From Dryococelus australis (Eukaryota > Arthropoda > Insecta > Phasmatodea > Phasmatidae): a stretch of 64,000 nt of DNA. The DNA lies in assembly GCA_029891345.1 (NCBI GenBank), contig CM057009.1, forward strand, positions 285,582,966 through 285,646,965. Direction: 5' to 3'. Positions 20,393 through 32,733 of the stretch are shown here, one piece after another; position 1 is the first letter of the stretch; each line of letters begins with the position of its first letter. The notes beneath the pieces are model-generated. The model was not told where the DNA came from, did not search any database, and saw nothing but the letters and a program-made list of their open reading frames with translations. The position numbers and the translations under genes are program-made.

Positions 20393-21830
20393 AGATGTCT
20401 GGCACTATTGTGCCCAAGTTCCTCATAAAGGAGGATTCGCTAAACAAGGAAAACTCATTGCATTTTTCCCATAGAAAGTACTGTATCTGATTTGCATAAG
20501 TTACTGCGCAGTGCCCTTCAAGCAAACTCTGTGCCCGACATTGAGAAACTAGCAGGAGTAAATTTTAACAATGAATGTTATGTATCCAAATTGTTCAGTC
20601 TCATGGAACTTGTCGAAACTTTGGAAACAAACAGAGTGGTTCATCTATCCCTGGAGCATGACATAGACTTGCACACTTTGGAAGGCATGTCAGTAATCTG
20701 TTGATTGTAGCAAAATATGAACTTGGTAAGGAAAGAATAAAGTCCCTATAAAATGTCATAGAACAGGTAAAAATTGTGTCAGATAAATTAGTGAGAATTG
20801 AAGGAAAATGTGTAGTTTCCACTGAAGCTGAAGCCAGTGTTTCTATCTGAGCAACTTCTGAATCTGGCTGTTGTTGGTCCGTCTGTCCCAGGATTACCAC
20901 CTGTACTGCTGTACCTTTAGTACCAAATACCCATCCTCCCTTTGGCAACCCAAACCTTCCCTCTTCAACATGTACATTTTTACCTCACGGTCGGTACATC
21001 TGTGTTTGTGTCAAAAGTAAACATGACTACTTCAGTGTTCTCTCGCTCTTATAAAACTTTGTTTCTTATTTTTGCAAAAGTTCCCCACCCTTTGGAATGT
21101 ATTCTGAAAGAATTCACTATAGTGGACAGTTTAAATATTTATAAATTCCTGAAATTTCGGAAATTGATTGTTAGGCTCCATTAGAGAAATACTGTTCCCG
21201 AACCCCAACTTTTGGAGGTTATATTTTCTTTCACTCAGGGACCCTTGATTGAAAGAACCCAGGAAGCTATTACACAGTCAGTAACTTTATTGATGCATAT
21301 CATCATGATATCCTACATTTCTTTGTGCCATCTAGGCTACTCTCGAGGTTCCGATGAACCTCTTTCCATGTATGCAAACAGTATCAATGAAGCATCTGTT
21401 CTCAGACTTGGTCCACCCGAGAAAGAAGTTGTTGATGCCATTTTATAGGGCCTTACACCGAGCGTACTTGATTCATTTTCCTAGAGAAGCCCAGTAATTT
21501 TGCTGTATTAAATAAGATGTGTGTGCACTCGCAGAACATTAGCTATGTGGATCAAAAATGTGAGATGCCAGTGCCAGTCTATCCTCCACCTGTATATCGT
21601 AAGAGGTTGCAGGATAGGGAGAACACATACACAGTGGACACCAGGCAAAGGCGAAAAGACTGAATTCAGAAAACTTCAAATACGAGTCAAATTGCTAACA
21701 GTTGTGGAAAAGACAAGTCTAGTAACCCATCACAAAACAAACCTCCCTGCTATTACTGTCATAATGTAGGTCACATTGCCCGCAATTGTGGACTTTTGGA
21801 AAAAAATTGGCTCGCAAGGGCGACAAGTGA
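20393..21830 (+). pseudogene. Element B (errantivirus-like Gypsy): gag remnant
   Basis: Gag of a plus-strand, env-bearing Gypsy element. It opens with MSGTIVPKFLIKEDSLNKEN at 20393 and runs with frame changes through helical blocks (20492-20704, 21020-21445). It ends in a CCHC zinc knuckle at about 21750-21792, reading CYYCHNVGHIARNC, the nucleic-acid-binding signature of retroviral and Gypsy nucleocapsids. Stops or shifts occur near 20488, 20702, 21182 and 21446. Gag would assemble the particle around the element RNA. The protease follows directly at about 22 kb. Confidence 0.7.
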
Positions 21831-21984
21831 GCGGTAATCCTCGCAGTAAGTGCAAGTTTAGGAATGCACAGTATAATGTTCACGTGTTTCAGGATACGAG
21901 CATTTGTTCTAAGTTTCAGATATTATTTTTGCCACTGGGAAATACAGAAGTTTCACAAAAGGCTGATGTGTGGTGTACATTTTC

Positions 21985-22414
21985 CAAATGTTTTAGGGGT
22001 TGTACATCCTTGTACAGCATGTGTAGAAGTTGCATTCGATGCAGTAAATATTTATGCACTAGTTGACTCAGGATCCGTACACATGATCATGTGGATATGG
22101 GGTAAACTTTTTAGGACACTACAAGGGTTGAAGTTAGTAAAGTCACTGGAACCAAATAAATTACAATGTTACACTGCATAAAATGAACCCTTATCTGTTT
22201 ATTTCTATGCTATGCCCAAAATAAAAATTGCACACTATACCTGGTTAAAAAGGTGTTTGGTTTCAGAACAGTTGACTACGAACTATAATTTAGGTGCAGA
22301 TTTCATGTGAAAAACTGGATTAAGTCTTATATGCAATCTAATCATTTTTTTTTTCAAATTCGCACCCGAAAGATAAAAGTACACTTTGTGGATCACCAAC
22401 CTAAAGTATCTATA
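21985..22414 (+). pseudogene. Element B: protease remnant
   Basis: The frame contains a VAFDAVNIYALVDSGSVHMI segment at about 22028-22085, with the D-S-G catalytic triad of a retropepsin preceded by a hydrophobic strand, as in active enzymes. It continues past a stop at 22179 into NLGADF near 22290 and the start of the linker to RT. It is cut at 22422 by the hAT transposon; the same frame resumes at 26511. It would have processed Gag-Pol. Confidence 0.65.
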
Positions 22415-22422
22415 CCTGCTTC

Positions 22423-25400
22423 CAGGGCTGGGCAAAATATTTGCAAATCTGTATTTGAAATACAAAATACAATAGAATATGTATTTTAAATACCAAATAT
22501 AAAATACTTGACAACTTATATTTTAAATACAAAATATTATTTAAAATACATCACAAAATACAAATTACAAAAATTAATTGTGGGAAATTGGCCACTAGCG
22601 GCTAGTCTAACAATAACAATTTTAAAAATAGAAGACTAATTTAAACCAAACACTCTACACAGCTTGTTACGTCTTTACTTTCATAAATTTTTCATTCCCT
22701 TTGCAAAAAGAAATAGCTTTTCAAAACTGTGATCTGACAGTGATGATCTTGTAGGATTCAGAATGAATCCTGCGAATGAAAACAGTCTTTCAACTGGTGC
22801 TGAAGAACATAAGCTGGTGTTATAGCGCATGAAAAGAATCTTCTCTGTTTGGTACTGATTCAGACTTGCCATGGATGTTGATTTATTATTTAAATAAGAC
22901 ACAATTTCCAGCTCAATAGTGGAGTTCTTTTCGAATTCAGTATTTGGGCTTGAGAAGAAGCAACAATTTTCTAGTTTATGGTCTTCATTCTGTGTTGAAA
23001 TGTGTGTGTTTCAGCGTCAGCTTCTTCACTGGATGCAATCTGTTCCTGTTCTGCAGCAAGTATGCGCATGTTCTGAATTCTTTTCCTATCTTGGTCATTC
23101 AAATTTTGAGGAATCTTTCTTAACTTGAACATGGGATGGAAATGTGTTGCTAAAATGGCTTCATTTACTGTTGGAGATACGCTGAAAAATTCGTCAAATC
23201 TTTTTGTTAAAGCTGCTGTTAAATTCTGTAAACACATTAAGCACAATGACGCAGATTTTTCACTGCCACAGACTGAAGCTTATATTTCACTGAGAATAAT
23301 GTTGGTATCAGCTGACCATAAAAACAGTTTGTTTCAGATTGAAGACAGTCAAGGGCCAGCGCAATTGGCCTCATCACTTCAACATACTCTTGTTAATATG
23401 CTACTTCAGCTTCCTTGAAATTACAAGCCAGTCCTAATTTTCAATAACTTTGGGTAACTTATTTTGATGTTACATTAGTGCACCTATGGAATCATAAAGT
23501 GAATTCCGCCTTGTAGGACACGGATAAATTATTCTGCAGCCAAGAATATTAGTAATAATTTCAGAGGATTTTGGTCAGCTCAACAGATTCCATATGGCTG
23601 TACACTTCCCAATTGCTGAATGGTGAATTCTTCCGTTTGCTGATGCCACTATAGCTTTCTGGAAGTCTGTTGTGGCCAAACTATTTAATGTGTGGGTAGT
23701 ATATCTCAAATGATTTGGTAATATAATACAATAATCACATGTTCCTTCCTCTATGTTTATGTCGAGAAACTGTACTGCATCTACTTCGTCAGAATCAACT
23801 CCTTTGTCACCACCTAAACACACACTCACAAAAGCTAGTAAGTAAAAATTTAACATATAAATTCTCCTTATAATTGTATTCAGAGGATTTAAAACTTTTA
23901 GAACATCATTTACAATCAGTTTCAAAATCCATACTTAAAGGAGTTTGATACTTGCCACTGAATTTTTTAAATACTTTAATGAAATTGGATCCATTATCAG
24001 TGACAGTTGACACAATTATATCATGTGACAAGCCATAGCATGTATGTATGTCGAAGACCATCTTGGCTATTCTATCGTATGATTGGATGCCTCTGAAATG
24101 TTTGCAATTTAACATAGTACTTTCTCTTTCCAGAGTTTCTTCATTAATCTGAAAACCAAAAAATAGACAAGACGTAGTACTTCAATACAGCATTAAAGGC
24201 TCAAAGAAAATATTTAAAAGAATCTTTTCATGCATACCTAGTGTGCTGTTACTCCAAGGAAACTTCTATGTTTGGTAGACCAAATACCTACTGTAGTTGA
24301 CACATTTTTTATAGTATTAAGTTCTTTTCCTAGTTGTTCTTTTATTGACAAGCAATGTTCTTCAATTTTTTTGTCAAGAGTATATCACAACATGATTTTG
24401 ACACCTTCGTGAAGGTCTAAAACAAAAGCAAAACAGTTTTGTTACACAGAACTTTAGTATGCCATACAATAATAAGTTAAATAGAAATACTTTTAAATAT
24501 TTGTCACATGTTGTAGTATATAGTTATTCCAATGTGTATTTACAAAGTTCGTAGAAAATTATGTAATTTTTGTATGTTTTAAGAAAGTGCATAAGTTTAT
24601 CATTTACGTTCTAAGAAAGCACACTGCACACAAAACACATTTTTAAAAGCAATCTTTCTAAAGATAATATGGCATATAAAACAGACATATAAGGCTTACC
24701 TTTGCATATTTTTATGAAGTTGGTATCTTCAACAGTTGATAATTGTTTCATGCTTTGAACAACGTAATTAATTATATTTTCATTGAATTGTCGTTGTTTG
24801 ATTTTTTTTGTTTATTTTTATATCAAACAGTTATGTTTGTTTTAGCTTTACTGGTGGAGCATCACTTTTGCCCTCACAGGCTCTTTTCAGAGAGTTGCTT
24901 GCCAGTTTACTTGTGTTTTTATGCATTTCATACTCGCAAAGAACATCTTCATGGATTCTCTGAAATTCATATCATACATTTAACTACAGTAATTTATTTA
25001 AACAAATATATACAGTAATAAAATTAAAAGAAGATAATGTGAAAAAATGTGCAAGTTTCTGAATTATTTTCCACGTGTTACAGACGGTGTAACAGTCAGA
25101 CAATTATAATTTCTTTACTCTTTAAACATATTTTATACACACTAACAAGGAGTAATTGAAAAAGATAACTAAAACAATAAATAGAAATACAGCAAAACAT
25201 AACCCAAGATGATGTTTCATGTTCCCTCTTTCAAGTATGGTACTCCATGTTAACACCAGGTTTTTACACAGCGCTAGACTAAGAACGTATTGAGAATTCG
25301 GACAATATACTGCAGTACCCTTTGCTGTGAAGGACACATTTTTGTGAAGGCTACGAGGGTTGAAGGATCAAACGACGAATCCTAGGAATTCGGAAACAGC

Positions 25401-26502
25401 CAACATTGCAGTAGGCAACTATTCACAACGAGTTGTAGTAAAAATATTAATGTAGAATGGTGGTTGTAAACAGAAGTAATAAAATATTTTTACCCAACAA
25501 AAAGAGGTATCAAGAGTGATGCAAATGTGTCGCTGCACTGTATTCTTTACTGGATTAATGAGTATAAATACAAAAAAAAACACTTTTCGAGAATTATTTA
25601 TTTTAGGTTATGCTCAACAAGACTGCTGACTGCTCGACCACTCAATTTGGACTGGGTCATTAGGTCTACCAAGTCTCACAAATAATCAAGCATGGGCATA
25701 GGTAATGAACACACACAAATATTAACCTTACCTTCAAATGAGTCTTGAAGTTTGTTGTAGCCTTAAGTGATCCACAAATCGTAATGTCCTTATTCCTCAT
25801 GGATTTGCATGTCATGCAAGTCGCTTTTACTTTACCTTCTTCTATTTATTTCTTCACAGTAAAATATTTAATGTTTGAGGTAGATGGAAGTTAAATATTG
25901 TTTTCCATGTCCAAATATTCTGTTTTAGCAATGAATGCCCCACTCACATAGAAACAACACTACACACCACAGAGTAGGGAAAGGATACAATACACATCAT
26001 ATTGTCAACACAGAACACCAAAGATATTGTCACTGGGTAATCACATTTGTTGGAGTTGGAAGAGTTTAACAGCCCTTTAACCACGAGGTCTTGAGAGCCG
26101 ATAATCACATTCGTGATTAAGTCCCATAAAGATTACACTTGACATTGTTGGGAAGAGCACTGTTATTAATTTGGTACACTTGTACCCAGAAACTCTTGCC
26201 ACCAGGTAGCACCGGTGTTCAATAGACTAAAATATAATATATTATGTAATCAAAGTTAATTAACTGACTCTCCCAAAATTAAAAGAGTGTTATTTATAAA
26301 GCCTCATTCTTATTTTAATGAGCACATAACTTATATAAGTATTTTCAAAAGTATTTTGTATTTACAGAGTGAAAATATCTCAAAAATTTATTTAAAATAC
26401 AAAATATAAAATACAGGGCTTAATTGAAATAAATTACCAAATACAAAGAGTATTTGAAATACGTAATTCAAATACACATAATTAAATTACTGTCCAGCCC
26501 TG
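22423..26502 (-). mobile_element. Complete hAT transposon, 4,080 bp, with 8-bp duplication
   Basis: The element starts CAGGGCTGGGCAAAATATTT and ends with CTGTCCAGCCCTG, giving hAT-type terminal inverted repeats (CAGGGCTGG/CCAGCCCTG). It is flanked by the exact 8-bp duplication CCTGCTTC at 22415-22422 and 26503-26510; 8 bp is the hAT superfamily rule. Both ends carry AT-rich subterminal repeats of an AAATACAAAATA type. The transposase is on the minus strand in several exon-like blocks. It sits inside the protease-RT linker of element B, so it inserted after that element. Confidence 0.9.
22681..25850 (-). pseudogene. hAT transposase, split and decayed
   Basis: On the minus strand, from right to left, there is a BED-type zinc finger (about 25730-25850: ATCMTCKSMRNK then TNFKTHLK) ending in a plausible donor (GGTAAGG). 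Further left is a catalytic-core block STTVGIWSTKHRSFLGVTAH near 24240-24310, then FRGIQSYDRIA and VTDNGSNFIKVFKKF (23906-24115), matching the hAT RNase-H-like core with its conserved Asp. A middle block (23575-23925) and the C-terminal dimerisation domain, VERLFSFAGF then RSSLSDHSFEKLFLFAK (22681-22902), complete it. The transposase would excise and integrate the element by binding its TIRs. Stops occur, for example after GVTAH, and no continuous frame links the blocks. Some gaps may be true introns. Confidence 0.8.
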
Positions 26503-26510
26503 CCTGCTTC

Positions 26511-27240
26511 AAAAGTAAGTACAGATTGTGACACTGAGGCACATTCAATCCTTTAAGAAATTTATCCACCAACCAACAGAGCGAAATTCAAAAATTGTGC
26601 GGCATGTTTTCGAAGGTCTTGACAACTAAATTAGCCCTAACAGACTTGTTAGAGTATGAATTTAAACTTTTAGACAAAGAACCCGTGAAAAGTCAACCAT
26701 ATCATTTAAGTCTACCCAAGATGAGATTGTTGAGAACACAAATTCAAGAATTGCCAGATAAAGGCTTTATTGAGGAATCTATGTCCAGGTATGCTAGTCT
26801 GTCTTTTTGGTCTTTAAACCCAACTGGAAACAACATTTAGTCTTGGATTACTGCTAGGTAAATAGAAAATAAAAATTGAATTGGTGCTCTTGCCCAATCT
26901 GCATTCGGCTTTCGACTGGTTTGGTAAAGTCAAGATTTTTACCACCTTTGACCTAAATTCTGCGTATCATGAAATTCCCCTTCAGAAGGAATCCAAACAT
27001 ATTACTGGATTTGGCATACCTTGGAATCTATACCAATTTAACCGTGTGCCTTTTGGTCTGGCAACGGGGCACAGGTTCTGACCAGGCTCCTTGACAAAAT
27101 TTTCCATTACGTTATGTTCAAGTTTGTGTACAGTTATTTAAATAAGTTAGTAGTATACTCAGAAAATTTTGAGGATCATGTAGAACATTTTAAGGAAGTT
27201 TTAGGCTATTTATAAAGATTCGGTTTAGCTGTCAATCCCT
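26511..27240 (+). pseudogene. Element B: reverse transcriptase remnant
   Basis: The frame continues the polyprotein after the hAT insertion. Blocks in order are LLRTQIQELPDKGFIEES (about 26728), a YASLSFWSLNPTG segment, FTTFDLNSAYHEIPLQKESK with the first catalytic Asp (26938-26996), and FNRVPFGLATG near 27040. At the catalytic box the frame reads YSYLNKLVVYS at about 27130-27160: the two aspartates of the YxDD motif are replaced by Asn-Lys. Together with stops near 26838, 27079 and 27215 this shows the enzyme is dead. It is the RT of an errantivirus-like Gypsy. Confidence 0.8.
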
Positions 27241-27508
27241 CCAAATTGAATTTCTTTTCTTGGCCACATCATATCTTCGAAAGGAGTAGCTATTGATTCT
27301 GAAAGGATTAAAATACATAAGACATTTTTCACAACCACATGATGCAAAAGGTATATACAGATTTATAGGAATTATACAGTTATTTTTGGCAAATTTACAG
27401 CATCTCTGAATAGACTGAAAGAAAAATGAAAAATTTGAGTGGGGCCCTGAACAACAACATGCACTTGAGACACTCGAACAAGACATTATAATCACTCCAG
27501 TCTTAAGA

Positions 27509-27900
27509 ATGCATGGTTTTTCTGAGCAGTTTATTCTTCAGACAGATGCATCAGAAGTTGCAATAGGCATCCTACTTTTACAGGAAGTGGATGGTGTTCG
27601 GTTGCCTGTAGCATTTGCATCCTGTACCCTCACACAAGAGAAAAAAGCATCAACTATTTACGAGTTAGAATGTCTAGCCATTGTGTTTGGTATAGAGAAA
27701 TTTAGACAGTATCTGGAACACGCTGAATTTTTACTAGAAACAGACAATCAAGCATCCTGGCTTTTGTCCCATCCTCGACAGTTAGGCAAAATTGGTCGTT
27801 GGGTGATGAGGATCTTTTCACTGATATTTAAAGTTCAACACATCATAAGCACACAAAATGTTGTTGTAGATGCATTGTCTTGCATGTTTGAAAATTTTGA
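27509..27900 (+). pseudogene. Element B: RNase H domain
   Basis: This is the best-preserved part of the element, inside an open frame of 287 codons (27509-28369). It carries QTDASEVAIGILLLQEVDG (first Asp), YELECLAIVFGIEKFRQYLE (Glu), LLETDNQASWLL (second Asp) and VVVDALS (last Asp), the four acidic residues of a Gypsy RNase H in correct order and spacing. The domain would degrade the RNA strand after reverse transcription. It is separated from the RT by frame changes between 27240 and 27500. Confidence 0.85.
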
Positions 27901-29223
27901 TTGTCCTGAGTCTAATTATAACAGTTTAATTGGCAATATGTTGGCTGAATTTCCGTTAGTTTTCGAATGTATCCAATCCCAACAGGATCAGGAATTAAAA
28001 GTCGTCATTGAAAACCTAATTTCTGGAATAGAGCAGAAACCCTACTTTTATTCTAAGGGTGTGTTCTACTGTACTACAAAGGGAAATCAGAGATGCATTG
28101 TCCCGCCTTGGGTGTTAAGACCCATGGTTTTTGAGTACTACCATTCTTCTCTGGTAGGTGAACACCTTGGAACATATAAAACCATCAAATCAATCAGGAA
28201 GCATTTTATTAGGAAGAGGATGAACTCAGAAATTGCAGACAGAGTTAAGGTGTGTCATCTATACTTCCTGAGCAAACCTGCTCAGAATACACATTTAGAC
28301 CTAATAACATTAGAAGTTTCAGGAAGACCTATGAAAAAACTTTTCATTGACTTTGTGGGTCCTTTCCCTTGAAGTGAGACAGGCCACACATAACGGGTTA
28401 TTGGTTTGTGTTGATGCGTTTTCAAAATTTGTTTGGTTAGTATCTCCCAGAAAGAGAGATGCTATATCAACGATACTGGCACTTCAGGCCAATGTTTTTA
28501 AAAATGTTGGTGTATCCTCATCAATTGTTTCAGAAAATGGTTCCCAATTCATATTCAAGCTGTTTAGAGACATATGTTTCTCATATGGTATTAAGCACAT
28601 CACCTTGTCACCATATAACTCTACTTTCACATGCAGAGTGTTTCAACCAGAACCTCCATTCAGCTTTGACAGCTTTCCATGGGAATGATCAGACAGGAAT
28701 GATCGGACATCATGGGACAAGTATTTATATTTATTGCTAATGGCTTTCAACTATGCTCAGCATGAGCCACACAAGTCGACTCCTTTCAGTTTGATGTTCT
28801 CGTACTTGCCAAATAATCCACTCTCTAATTTGTGGCAATTGAGTGACCTTCCTAATGATACTCAAAACATCCATGAAGTTTAGGCAGCTGCCCTCAAAAA
28901 TCTGAAACTGGCTCATGAGAAGGCCTGTGTCAAGTATAACAAAAACAGGAAAAGAAACCCATTCAAAGTTGGAGACCTTGTCTTGAAAACTCATCCCACC
29001 AGTAAAGCAGTGGTCAATAGAATGGCTAAATTGTCATTTTGTTGGTCAGGACAGTGCAAGATCCAATGTTTTTCTTTCTCTGTGACAGCTCGGCTAGTTA
29101 ATGTACACACTGGTGTTTATGTGACACATGCAGATATTTCACATTTAAAGAGATTTAACCCTTCCACTCTCAATGTAAGTTGTCACGCAGAGTTAGAGGA
29201 CCTGTGTCATGTTGTTGATGATT
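27901..29223 (+). pseudogene. Element B: integrase remnant
   Basis: After RNase H the open frame runs through the zinc-binding head: YYHSSLVGEHLG gives the two His, but VCHLYF has only one of the two expected Cys. It then reaches KKLFIDFVGPFP with the first catalytic Asp near 28350, followed by a stop and frame change. The core continues at 28395: VCVDAFSKFVWLVSPRKR and IVSENGSQFIF, where the second catalytic position is Glu instead of Asp. After more breaks, the C-terminal part at 28740-29175 has KRNPFKVGDLVLKTHP and VTHADISHLKRF. Integrase would insert the cDNA. Two altered metal-ligand positions and stops mean it is inactive. Confidence 0.8.
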
Positions 29224-29814
29224 AGTGAGGGGGCTTTCCAATTTCTTTCCAATCATTTTCTGTTCAGTCATCATTTTTGTAATGTATTTCAAAATTAAAT
29301 TTAAGGCTTTGGCCAATTTGGTTCAGACTTAGTTTCGAGTGGACTCCAAACCACTGGTTGGAGTCTATGTAGGGCCATTGTTTGCATATAGGCCTATTAC
29401 AATAAAAAAAACCATGCTACTAGCATCTTTTTCATGTATTCTATTGTGTAATATTGTGTAATGTGAAAATTGGTTCAAGATGTTATGTCATTGACATGAG
29501 GTGATTTTATCAATTTGGGATTTTTTTAAAAGTTGTAGTTTTGTGTGTATTAGTGTGCGGTTAGTAGTGTGTGCATTAGTTGCTTGAATTTATGTGGGAC
29601 CCTTTTACTTTTCAAGTTGAACCATTCTTTGTTTTCGATTGATCCTTTGGGAGTGTTTCTTTCTCGCTTTCGTCATGCTTGCAACGTCGTTTGTTATTAC
29701 ATTTTGCTCGCTGTGTTTCTCCGAATTCACAGTAAATTTTTTTTTATTGTGGTGCCGTCTTCGAAAAGGGAGATATAATTTTTTCTGACATTCTTTTTCT
29801 GTTGTGCTTGATTT

Positions 29815-31452
29815 AAATCTCGTGGAGTTAGAAGAGGAAGCTTCAGAGCTATATGGTTTGATACAAGATATTATTTCTGCTCATGAACAAAAAATTTATA
29901 TCATCTGAGAGAACTTTATCTTCAATCAGAATTCTAAGTTTTCTGTAGATCAGTTGAAGGAATCTGCAGTTTCATTCAAAGTAGAAGTCTCTACACTTCC
30001 CTCCTTGCTTCCACCAGGTACACAAGAAAAAATAGGTATCTTTAATTTGGGAGGGAAAATATTAAAAACACTTTTTGGAACCATGGACGATGAAGACCTC
30101 TCAACCTTAGAAAAAATATTAAACTCTATTTTTGAGACACAGGAAGACATTTCAGAAAACGTAGCTGACCATATCATGATTATTAAAAAATTAGAATACC
30201 AGGTTACTAACAATACCAAGGCAATTCAGAAATTAGCCTCATATTATTTGTACCACTACAATTATTATTACAGGCTGGTTAATCAAACAGCACAAGAAGT
30301 AATGCACATGATGATAATCTGTAATTTTAAATTTGACCATAATACCATGTTGCTAAGTCAGCAAAGCTCTCTCCAATGCTAAATTGTAACTGTTCGATTT
30401 GAAGTATGCAATTGAAAACTGTGTACATGGTAAATTAAGCTCTAGCCTCTTAAAATCACCTGTGTTTTGAAATGTTTTGGCTAAAATTCATTGTATTATC
30501 ACATTGCCGTTGTATATGATCGCACCCATCAAACCTGAAAATCTTTACATGTTTTATGGACTTAGTACTGTTGAAGCAATTGTATTAAAATTTTTCCTTT
30601 TCCATTTTGGTTTCCAAAACTAAACAGTTATTTAATGTTGCATGTAAGTGATAATTTGTGTGTTAGTCCTGGCAGAAAATGGTTTGCTGCTGTTAGTTCT
30701 CATGCCCTTGTAAATTGTAAAATGCATGGAATTGTTTTGTGCCTATCAGTGTTTCCTTTTTTGATGCCGAGGTTGTCAATTGTTAGTATAATTTGTTTTT
30801 AAACAAATTATATGTTGATTATTGTAATAAATCTTTTGTAAGTCTTGAACAGCTTTTGTTGCAAAAAACCTATTCTCTCTGGCTTTTTGCTACTATGTTT
30901 GTTATCGTAGTCACCTTTTTGTGTCATTCTACCAGTGACTCCTTTTCCCCATTCACCCTTTCTTTGAATGGCACTGGAATTATTAATAATGCTGCCCATT
31001 GTATTTGTGTTAGCCCTTACTTCAAAACTTATGGATCAGTAAATTATGTTCTCCATTTGAATGTATCCTTACCCAATGTCCATATTCCTAAGCTATCTAG
31101 TAACATCTTTCCTACACATCTAGCTAAATTTCCTGACCTTTCACTTAGTGATTCTCTTATTAAAGAATTGGATTACCTGCTACATTCACAACCCAGTGGA
31201 TCTGACTTCCATGATGTTTTTTAACTTTTGCATCCTTCATGCCAGCCAGCAACTAATCTAAGAATTGCCATATGAACATTTGTTCTACCTTGTCTTACCT
31301 TGTTAGATTGTGTAGGTTTTTACGTTTGGCTTTGGCTCAAGTTACGTCGTACTCCTGTATCATCCTCTTGTACTACTCCTCCAGTGTCCCCAAGTTATGA
31401 AAAGACCATAGTGGTCGTTCTACCTTCTCATTCTAGTGAATCAGTGGGATAA
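29815..31452 (+). pseudogene. Element B: env-like (baculovirus F / errantivirus type) remnant
   Basis: An env-type gene follows pol after about 590 bp, the position expected in errantiviruses. The clearest part (29954-30379) has a glycine-rich NLGGKILKTLFG segment resembling the fusion-peptide-proximal region of the baculovirus F/errantivirus Env family (Pfam Baculo_F). After it comes an amphipathic helical stretch with Asn-linked glycosylation sites. The frame breaks at 30380. A Cys-containing ectodomain block is at 30880-31220, and a hydrophobic membrane segment with a short Lys/Arg-Arg-led cytoplasmic tail lies at about 31290-31450. In the family this glycoprotein mediates membrane fusion. 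The copy has multiple stops and frame changes and cannot make the protein. Long low-similarity gaps make internal boundaries uncertain. Confidence 0.65.
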
Positions 31453-32230
31453 ATATATATAATGTGTATTTTAAAGGTGTTATAGTAGTTTAATTTTTTG
31501 GTGTTTTTGTCTGTGGGAAGTTAGGTTTTTTTATTTGTTACTAAGAGTTAATCATATTTTAAGGTAATGGGTCACCATCTCACCCCATGGCCTGGTTTGC
31601 GTGGGGGGAGGATGTGCTATGTGTCCTGCACGTATCTATTAATAAGATTTCGTACCTTACTGTAAATTTTGAGTAAGGTATTTTTTGTGGCAAAGTGCAG
31701 CTGATTAGTTTGCCCTCCTCAATTCTGAGTTATTAATTAACTATTGGATTTAGATACTGTAAGCAAGAAATAGGGAATTCATCATTTGGATTGTTTGTCT
31801 TTTTTTTTTTACTGATATTTCTGTCGTATAAAAGTACCCACTGAAACGAACCTTTGGTGTGACTCCCTATAAAATCCTTCATGTATTGGTTCCAATGTTT
31901 GCCATTCGAGTTGTCTATAATGAGTTTTTCAGACATAACTATGGGCATGCACAAGCAAAGAAATATCTGTATTTTAAGTAATGTAATAATTGCCTTAAAT
32001 TTTAAAATGTTATTGTAAAATTTTGTAAAGGGAAGGATAAAGAAAATATTTTAGTTTTACGAATTAACAGCATAAATCACAGTGTGTGTGACTTAGTCCC
32101 ATGTTTTTACTTCTATGTTCTGCTCTTTGAATAGTCTTCCACTGTACTCTTTGGTGCTGAGCCTGTCTTTTTCCCTTCTTCACGACAAACATGTCGATCA
32201 CGTCTCACCTTTTTGATAACTCTCAAGTAA
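31453..32230 (+). repeat. Element B: 3' polypurine tract and candidate 3' LTR
   Basis: A purine tract TGGGGGGAGGA at about 31600-31610 is followed by TGTGCTATGTG at 31613, the expected PPT plus LTR start. A TATA-like CGTATAAAAG lies near 31824. The right end was not fixed, and I found no matching 5' copy upstream of gag, so the assignment rests on position and motifs only. Confidence 0.45.
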
Positions 32231-32733
32231 ACCACTTTTGTTGTGGCCATGTAATTGACTTACGCCACCTAGTGGTGAGTAATATTATTCTTTAATTTGG
32301 ATGATTGGCGAGAAATGTAAAATTTTCATGGCAAAATGTTTTCTAATAGCCCTTACACTTATTTTATAGTGTGAGGCGGTTGCCACATGTAGGCTGTGAA
32401 TAAGGTCATTGAAAGCATGTGCCAAAGAGTGATGTAAACCTCTTGACAGGTGTTCGCCAGGTGGCTCCAGCACTCCAATCCAGAAATGCTGTATTTTTAA
32501 TTACTTTTGCTTTAAAGTTTTGGCCAGCTCTCCAGAAATTTAATATGTTAAATGACTCTGAAAATTACATAAAAAAATTCATTTTATAATAAAATTGTGT
32601 GTTCAAGTTGTTCAAGACGAAATGTTCTTAGTTTAAAAGAACAATGGTGTTTTGTATTGGCTTTAAGCAATAAAAACTAAGTAATGGTTCAGCAAGGATT
32701 CAAAAATTAAGTATAATTTGTACATGAAAAGTC
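32231..32733. other. Unassigned stretch
   Basis: No repeat partner or domain was recognised between the candidate LTR and the second copy of the 0.6-kb repeat. The word GCCACCTAGTGG near 32266 is palindromic but short. Confidence 0.35.

Noticed and set aside
28737-28994. 85-codon minus-strand frame
   Set aside because: Antisense to the C-terminal integrase region of element B.
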